DNA from: an uncultured Eubacteriales bacterium
Lineage (GTDB): Bacteria; Bacillota; Clostridia; Oscillospirales; Oscillospiraceae
Length of the DNA stretch: 16,112 nucleotides
Reading direction: 5' to 3'
Assembly: GCA_900547315.1 (NCBI GenBank)
Contig: URGI01000042.1
Span: 1-16,112, forward strand
Position numbers and translations under genes: made by a program
The notes under the pieces: model-generated
What the model was told of the DNA's origin: nothing
The model's input: the letters and a program-made list of their open reading frames with translations, nothing else
Databases searched by the model: none
In this document: piece by piece, positions 1 to 4,563 of the stretch
Numbering within the stretch: the first letter of the stretch is position 1
How the letters are laid out: each line of letters starts with the position of its first letter

Positions 1-2
1 TG

Positions 3-311
3 TTTACTTCATGGAACGAGATTCATCATGTCCGCACATTTGAAACGCAAGTACATAGCGGAACGAATTTCACGAGCTGCCCACTGCATTGGGTGATATT
101 TTCAAAGCGGCAAGTTATGACCATAGATTGCAGAAAAATCCTGAAATGCGGGAGCGGGAGGCTCCGCAACAATGTTGTTTTCCATATCAGTCCCAAACTT
201 TACGACGAGATAAAAATGTATTTTCCAGAGAAATTTCAAGATGTACTTGACCCATATATCAAGTACATTTCATTGGCAACGGATAGCTTAAACAGAAAAG
301 TATACAGGTAA
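3..311 (+). CDS. C-terminal part of an unidentified protein (cut by window edge)
   Basis: The frame is open from the first base of the window to the TAA at 309-311, giving about 102 residues. A GTG at 93 and an ATG at 117 have no ribosome binding site before them, so I read this as the 3' end of a gene that begins outside the window. The visible part has a tryptophan-containing segment (SWNEIHHV) near the start. It ends with a mixed charged and aromatic stretch around KLYDEIKMYFPEKF. This layout vaguely recalls small PH-like-fold proteins of Firmicutes, but I do not recognise the family and assign no function. The stretch is visibly richer in A+T than the neighbouring operon. It converges on the minus-strand operon, and no plus-strand terminator with a U-run follows. 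Confidence 0.55.
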   Translation, partial: FTSWNEIHHVRTFETQVHSGTNFTSCPLHWVIFSKRQVMTIDCRKILKCGSGRLRNNVVFHISPKLYDEIKMYFPEKFQDVLDPYIKYISLATDSLNRKVYR

Positions 312-338
312 TTTAAAATAGGGGAAGCCGTATCACGA

Positions 339-370
339 AAAGCAAAAGCCCGACGCTCTGCGTCGGGCTT
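339..370 (-). terminator. Rho-independent terminator of the redox operon
   Basis: A perfect 11-bp stem (346-356 with 360-370) closes a 3-nt loop. Read on the minus strand, the right-hand arm ends in CTT and runs into TTGCTTTT, the expected U-rich tail. On the plus strand the hairpin is followed by GATCATT, so termination is expected only for minus-strand transcripts. It sits 12 nt beyond the stop codon of the 57-residue membrane protein gene and marks the end of the operon. Confidence 0.88.
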
Positions 371-381
371 GATCATTGCGT

Positions 382-555
382 TTACAGGTGCTGGTCGCGG
401 TCGATTTTGTCGTAGTGCTTGAGCATGAAGCCCTCCATGACGGAGGTCAGCTTCATGTCGAGATTGAAGAAATACACGACGAAGGTGACGGCGAAGAAGC
501 CGAGGCCGGCTATGCCGAGCTTTATCATCAGCTTGCGGAGCTTTTTCCAGAACAT
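382..555 (-). CDS. 57-residue single-pass membrane protein of unknown function
   Basis: This minus-strand frame starts at ATG 555-553, has a strong Shine-Dalgarno sequence (TAAGGAGG, 6 nt away) and ends with TAA at 382-384. The product has a basic N-terminus (MFWKKLRKLMIK) and one hydrophobic helix at about residues 13-31 (GIAGLGFFAVTFVVYFF). A mostly soluble tail follows with three acidic and several basic residues, ending in DQHL. The positive-inside rule suggests the N-terminus is cytoplasmic and the tail external. It starts 12 nt after the large HGD-D gene and lies just before the operon terminator, so it is co-transcribed with the redox genes. It is too short for many gene callers. It has no cysteines, so it is unlikely to bind a cluster itself. 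I know no family for it; a membrane anchor or small regulatory subunit is only a guess. Confidence 0.8.
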   Translation of the reverse strand: MFWKKLRKLMIKLGIAGLGFFAVTFVVYFFNLDMKLTSVMEGFMLKHYDKIDRDQHL

Positions 556-567
556 CTTATTTCCTCC

Positions 568-2133
568 TTACCAAGACTTCTCGTCCTTGAGATTCTCAAG
601 GCTGGGATCGACAGGCTCTTCCTGCATGACGGTGCGCATGTAGTTGTTCACCTGCTCGCGCACGCCCTGACGGGATATCACGCGCGGGTCGAACAGATCG
701 TGCGTGACCCAGACGAGGTGGATGCCGTGCTCTCTGGCGCGCTCCTCGAACATGCCGTGCATGCCGTCGAGCGCCTTGCAGCTCATGTGCTCCCAGAGAA
801 TGACCATGTCGGCGTTGAACTCCGTGCAGTACTCCCACAGCTCGTCAAGCAGGACTTTGTAGCCGCCGTGGGTGCGGTTGCGCATGATCATGTTCTCGGT
901 CAGCCATGCCATGTCGTAGTATGCCTGCTCGCGGTTCTCGGGGGTGTCCTCAGTGACGAGCTCCTTGGTGGAGACCATGGAGAGCATATCGGTCAGCGGC
1001 ACGATGCCCCAGCAGTTGAGCAGCCACACGAGGAAGTCCATGTAGAAGTGCGACTGGACGCCCCAGATGATGGCTCTGTGGCGGTACTCGTTCGCTGCCA
1101 TCTTCTTTTTCTTGTAGGCGCGCTCGGCGAGCTTGGTTATCTTGCGGTCAACATCCTCAAAGGCCTTGACCTTGCCGCAGATGGCCATGTAGTTGGTCTC
1201 GGTGTAGAGGGCGAGGTTGGAGCCGAATACCTGCGGGTAATCGGTCTTGTTCATCTCAAGCCACTCGAGACGGCACTTGGTGGCGTAGTTGACGCGCTTG
1301 GCGCACTCGAAATATGCGTCCCAATCCCACTTCTCGCCGGTGTGCTCCTCGATAAAGGCGATAGCGCTCTTGATCTCCTGTGCTGCGTAGTCCTGCACGT
1401 CGTCCTCGCGGTGACGCAGAGGGGCGGCAAGCTGGAACACGGGGATGCCGTCCTCAAGCTCAAGACGCTTGGAGATAACGCCGTTGCCGAGCAGAGAGCC
1501 GTCGCAGGTGGTGTTGCACTGGACGGCGCAGGCGCCGAGCACGGGCGCGTCGTCGTCGATGGAGACGCCGGCTTCTGCCTCGGGCATAGGGCAGACGTCG
1601 CCCGCAAGGCCGTATTCCTGTGCGATGTCGATGTAATGCTCCGCTGCGTGCTGGTTCAGAAGCACGGAGACGTAGGTGGACGGGGTCTCGCGGCTAAGAC
1701 CCTTCAGGGTCGGGAAGCCCATCATGACGGCGGTCATCTCGTTTTCATCGACGAGAACGACCTTGTCGGAGAACTTCTTGTCGTTGCCGATGCGGCGGTC
1801 GCCGCGGAAGAGGCCGTCAAGCAGCTTTGCGACGTCCTCGATTATGAGATCCTGCTCCAAATGGCAGATGCGCAGATGCTCGCCGCGCAGACCCTGCGTA
1901 TGACGGTCGACCATCATGGGGACGGCGAGGTAGTTTGCCATCCAGCGGTAGCGGAACATGGCCTTGATGTTTCTCGGCTTCGAGACCATCTTTGCCATGG
2001 TGATCCAGTTGTGGAGCCAGCGGGAGTAATCATAGAGCGTGTCCACCAGACCGCGCCACTCGCGGCGGTTCCTGACCTTGCCCTCAGTGTAGAATTTGCC
2101 GAAATTCTCGCAGCCTATTCTCTTATTGCTCAT
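568..2133 (-). CDS. 2-hydroxyacyl-CoA dehydratase (HGD-D) family protein, large subunit
   Basis: The product (521 residues) belongs to the HgdA/HgdB, HadBC, BcrBC and double-cubane-cluster protein superfamily. Those proteins bind [4Fe-4S] or double-cubane clusters and carry out radical dehydrations or low-potential reductions. Visible signatures are Cys181 in GDVCPMPEAEAG, a cysteine cluster at 202/206/210 ending in TCDG, and the C-terminal WEHMSCKALDGMHG with Cys452. This last is followed by HLVWVTHDLFDPR, matching the usual HM-C-R and DLxDxR region. At 521 residues it is longer than the roughly 370-480 residues usual for the family, with a long basic N-terminus. I chose ATG 2133 over the GTG at 2136 because GGGAGGGG then sits 7 nt away. 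The ATG shares one base with the TGA of the preceding partner gene, so translation is probably coupled. The substrate cannot be told from sequence. Confidence 0.85.
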   Translation of the reverse strand: MSNKRIGCENFGKFYTEGKVRNRREWRGLVDTLYDYSRWLHNWITMAKMVSKPRNIKAMFRYRWMANYLAVPMMVDRHTQGLRGEHLRICHLEQDLIIEDVAKLLDGLFRGDRRIGNDKKFSDKVVLVDENEMTAVMMGFPTLKGLSRETPSTYVSVLLNQHAAEHYIDIAQEYGLAGDVCPMPEAEAGVSIDDDAPVLGACAVQCNTTCDGSLLGNGVISKRLELEDGIPVFQLAAPLRHREDDVQDYAAQEIKSAIAFIEEHTGEKWDWDAYFECAKRVNYATKCRLEWLEMNKTDYPQVFGSNLALYTETNYMAICGKVKAFEDVDRKITKLAERAYKKKKMAANEYRHRAIIWGVQSHFYMDFLVWLLNCWGIVPLTDMLSMVSTKELVTEDTPENREQAYYDMAWLTENMIMRNRTHGGYKVLLDELWEYCTEFNADMVILWEHMSCKALDGMHGMFEERAREHGIHLVWVTHDLFDPRVISRQGVREQVNNYMRTVMQEEPVDPSLENLKDEKSW

Positions 2134-3326
2134 CACTTGTCCCCTCCCTGAATCTTCTTTATCTCAATGCTCTCAACGAAGGCCTGCACGCGGGTGCGCA
2201 TCTGGCCGGAGGTAGAGATGTTGTACGGGCGGTCAACGGACAGCACGGGGTAGCCGTAATCGTCATGCAGGATGTGCGAACCCATCATGCGCTCGTATGC
2301 CCAAGGATCGCAGAACTTTATCTGCTCGTAGATGATACCGTCAGCATCGTATTCCTTAGCAAGCGCGTTGACATACTCGCGGCGGCCGGTCATCTTGGCG
2401 GTGTTCATGTAACGGGGACATTGTCCACGGTACATATACTGGCGGCAGATCTGCGTCAGCGCGTCCTCGTCGTCGGTCAGCTCTATGGGGTTTCTGCCGG
2501 GGAGCGAGCCGTAGCAGAAACGGTCGGCACAGACATATGCGCCGGTATCCTCGATGAGCTTGATGAAGTCGGTATCATCGACCTCGGAGCCGACTACCAG
2601 CACGCGGGCGCGGTAGCCCTTTTCGTCCGGCTCGCGGGTCTTGAGCTCTTCCAGCGTCTCTTCGAGCTTGTCGATAAGCAGGTACTTGGGGGCGACGTAG
2701 GTCGCCAGCGTGATGACGTGGAACTCGTAGCCGGTGATACGCGGCTTGTCGCCCTTGCGGTATTCGCCGATGGCGCGGATAAGCTCGCAGATGCGGTTGT
2801 GCTCCGCGACGGCCTGACGTATCGCCTTGTCGGAGATGTCGATGCCGTAGTGCTCATGCAGGGGCTTGAGGATGTGATTCGTGCACTGGAGAGTGTAGAG
2901 ATTCAGGCCGTTGTCGTCGGCCTTCATGGGTATCTCCATGTACTCGAAGAAAAACTTCTCCTTGCCCTTGCCGAGAGCCTTCAGCAGCTCCATGTTCTCG
3001 ACGGCGCGGTTCATCATCGTGCAGCCGTCGGGAGTGATGAGACAGTCGGCAAAGTTGTAGCCGCCCTCGATGGCGCGCTCAAGCAGGGCGCGGCTGTACT
3101 CGCAGAGGAAGCTGGTCATGTAGTAGGTTGCCATTTCCATGGAACCGGTGCGCGGCGCGCGCAGACGCGTAGAAAACGCGCCCGGCAGGTTCAGCAGCGG
3201 CTCCGGGGTGTTCTCGCAGACATAAGCAACGCAGACCTTCCCCTCGCTCTGCGCCTGCAGGATAAGCTCATTCTGCGCCTCCTGAAGGAGGTTTTCAAAA
3301 TAGAGCAGGTGCTTGAGATCTTTCAT
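2133..3326 (-). CDS. 2-hydroxyacyl-CoA dehydratase (HGD-D) family protein, small subunit
   Basis: The product (397 residues) is the second HGD-D protein and likely forms a heterodimer with the product of the overlapping downstream gene. Family features appear in order. There is an N-terminal PEPLLNLPGAFSTRLRAP segment, then Cys75 in SFLCEYSRALLE and TPDGCTMMNRA with Cys102. A Rossmann-like motif VVGSEVDDTDFIKLIE follows, with Cys266/Cys271 close behind. Cys339 lies in IKFCDPW, and a C-terminal SGQMRTRVQAFVE motif closes the protein. Cysteines 75, 102 and 339 match the positions that usually hold the Fe-S cluster. A start at ATG 3326 is preferred to the in-frame ATG at 3359, because GGAGAAG lies 4 nt upstream of it and the extra residues do not look like the family. 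No HgdC-type ATPase activator gene lies nearby, which is unusual for true dehydratases. A reductase role of the benzoyl-CoA reductase or double-cubane type is an alternative. Confidence 0.87.
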   Translation of the reverse strand: MKDLKHLLYFENLLQEAQNELILQAQSEGKVCVAYVCENTPEPLLNLPGAFSTRLRAPRTGSMEMATYYMTSFLCEYSRALLERAIEGGYNFADCLITPDGCTMMNRAVENMELLKALGKGKEKFFFEYMEIPMKADDNGLNLYTLQCTNHILKPLHEHYGIDISDKAIRQAVAEHNRICELIRAIGEYRKGDKPRITGYEFHVITLATYVAPKYLLIDKLEETLEELKTREPDEKGYRARVLVVGSEVDDTDFIKLIEDTGAYVCADRFCYGSLPGRNPIELTDDEDALTQICRQYMYRGQCPRYMNTAKMTGRREYVNALAKEYDADGIIYEQIKFCDPWAYERMMGSHILHDDYGYPVLSVDRPYNISTSGQMRTRVQAFVESIEIKKIQGGDK

Positions 3327-3340
3327 ATTTCTTCTCCAAT

Positions 3341-3355
3341 CGCCGGAAACCGGCG
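3341..3355. other. Small hairpin in the leader of the HGD-D genes
   Basis: A 6-bp GC-only stem (3341-3346 with 3350-3355) closes an AAA loop (TTT on the transcript). It lies 15 nt upstream of the HGD-D start codon and just before its ribosome binding site. There is no U-run after it on the minus strand, so it is not a terminator. It may protect or tune the mRNA for the HGD-D pair. Confidence 0.4.
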
Positions 3356-3397
3356 GCATCCAGCACTAGAATATGGCCGCATAAAACGACCGTCATT

Positions 3398-3425
3398 ATT
3401 TTAACACTTGTTTTTCCGATTGCAA
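3398..3425 (-). promoter_or_regulatory. Possible internal promoter for the HGD-D pair
   Basis: On the minus strand a TTGCAA -35 box (3420-3425) is followed after 16 nt by a TAAAAT -10 box (3398-3403). This sits in a 144-nt, AT-rich gap between hypB and the first HGD-D gene, much larger than the other gaps in the operon. It would allow the HGD-D genes and the small membrane protein gene to be expressed apart from the upstream genes. The assignment rests on motif match only. Confidence 0.45.
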
Positions 3426-3470
3426 TATACAGTTGAAGCGTTTTTGATAAAAAGTTGTCGAAAAATGCGT

Positions 3471-4142
3471 TCAGCCGTTCCACTCGGCGGCCTGAGCGCG
3501 AAGCCAATCGCACCATGCATCCACGCCTTCGCCGGTCTTTGCGCTTATCGGGAAGATTTTGATGTCGGGGTTGCGCATCTTCGCAAACTCCACGACCTTG
3601 TCCATGTCGAAATCGAAGTAGGGCAGGACGTCGATCTTGTTGATTATCAGCGCGTCGCAGACCTGAAATATCAGAGGGTATTTAAGGGGCTTGTCGTGCC
3701 CTTCGGGGACGGAGAGTATCATGGCGTTCTTCGCCGCGCCCGTGTCGAACTCCGCCGGGCAGACGAGGTTGCCGACGTTTTCCAGCACGACGAGGTCGAG
3801 GTCGTCAGTGCCCATCTCGTCGAGTCCCTGATGGGTCATGTCCGCGTCGAGATGGCACATGCCGCCGGTGTGGAGCTGGATGACCTTCTTGACACCTGTG
3901 CGGGATATGCGATCGGCGTCGACGTCGGAGTCGATATCGGCCTCCATGATGCCGATGTTCATCTCGCCCGAAAGCTTCTCGACGGTGCGGGTCAGGGTAG
4001 TGGTCTTGCCGCTGCCGGGGGAGCTCATAAGGTTCAGCAGGAAGCAGTGCTGCTTACGCAGCTCCGCGCGCAGTACGTCGGCCGCGTCGTCATTTGCCTT
4101 GAATATGCTCTGTTTTATCTCGTAAACCTTGTAATCCGCCAT
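3471..4142 (-). CDS. hypB: HypB-type nickel-insertion GTPase
   Basis: HypB is a metal-binding GTPase that, with HypA, delivers nickel to [NiFe]-hydrogenase precursors. The 223-residue product shows the P-loop SSPGSGKT (residues 40-47) and the EADIDSDVDADRI switch region (67-79). The metal site has Cys96-His97 in HTGGMCHLDAD and Cys128 in ENVGNLVCPAEFD, and NKID (168-171) gives guanine specificity. It is the short form, lacking both the N-terminal CxxCGC nickel site of the Escherichia coli protein and the His-rich stretch of some other HypBs. ATG 4142 has a GGAGG sequence 7 nt upstream and lies 13 nt after the hypA stop. No hydrogenase, urease or other hyp genes are visible in the window. The partner may lie elsewhere, or this pair may serve the neighbouring redox proteins. 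Confidence 0.93.
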   Translation of the reverse strand: MADYKVYEIKQSIFKANDDAADVLRAELRKQHCFLLNLMSSPGSGKTTTLTRTVEKLSGEMNIGIMEADIDSDVDADRISRTGVKKVIQLHTGGMCHLDADMTHQGLDEMGTDDLDLVVLENVGNLVCPAEFDTGAAKNAMILSVPEGHDKPLKYPLIFQVCDALIINKIDVLPYFDFDMDKVVEFAKMRNPDIKIFPISAKTGEGVDAWCDWLRAQAAEWNG

Positions 4143-4155
4143 ATCTATCCTCCGA

Positions 4156-4500
4156 TCAGCAGGCGACTATTTCTTTTATGTTCATTTCCTGCCCCTGCTG
4201 GAGCCAAGTATGGCCGCTGCCGCAGTTGGGGCAGGTCTTGCCGTACTTCACGGTGGGGTAGGTCGTCTTGCAGTCGTCGCACCATGTGACGGCCGGGATT
4301 ATCTCATACTTGAACTCCGTATGCTCGATAAGCGGAGTCTTTTTCGCGTACCACTGCCAGCAGTCGCTGAGATATTCCGGAACTATGCCGGACACTTCGC
4401 CGAACTCCAGCGTGACGGACTGGATGTTGGTGAGCTTGTTTTCCTTGGCTATCTCGTCGACCTGCTTGATGACGTAGGTCACTATGCTAAGCTCGTGCAT
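4156..4500 (-). CDS. hypA: HypA-type nickel metallochaperone
   Basis: The 114-residue product is full length for HypA, a small nickel carrier that works with HypB in metal-centre assembly. The N-terminus begins Met1-His2-Glu3, the conserved nickel-binding site, and is followed by LSIVTYVIKQV. The FGEVSGIVPEYL segment is typical of the family. A zinc site is formed by two CxxC pairs, Cys74/Cys77 (CDDC) and Cys90/Cys93 (CPNC). The start is fixed by the MHE motif and by AAAGGAAAG shortly upstream. It lies directly before hypB in the same operon, after a hairpin that separates it from the flavoprotein gene. Confidence 0.93.
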   Translation of the reverse strand: MHELSIVTYVIKQVDEIAKENKLTNIQSVTLEFGEVSGIVPEYLSDCWQWYAKKTPLIEHTEFKYEIIPAVTWCDDCKTTYPTVKYGKTCPNCGSGHTWLQQGQEMNIKEIVAC

Positions 4501-4514
4501 AACTTTCCTTTCTG

Positions 4515-4544
4515 AAAACAGGTGCGGGGATATCCCACACCTGT
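4515..4544 (-). terminator. Hairpin with short U-run between the flavoprotein gene and hypA
   Basis: Arms 4518-4524 and 4538-4544 pair over 7 bp (ACAGGTG with CACCTGT). After one mismatch a further GGGA/TCCC stem follows within the loop. On the minus strand the hairpin is followed by only four U residues (one of them within the arm) and then CAG. I read it as a weak, partly read-through terminator or a processing signal that lowers hypAB and HGD-D expression relative to the flavoprotein. Confidence 0.55.
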
Positions 4545-4563
4545 CTGATCTGTTCCGGGATGA

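Noticed and set aside
376..2151. A 591-codon open frame on the plus strand opposite the large HGD-D gene
   Set aside because: It is antisense to a clear family member, is rich in Val, Leu, Ala, His and Asp as expected for a shadow of GC-rich codons, and shows no family motif.
2265..3404. A 379-codon open frame opposite the small HGD-D gene
   Set aside because: Antisense shadow with a repetitive Val/Leu/Ala/Asp composition and no motif.
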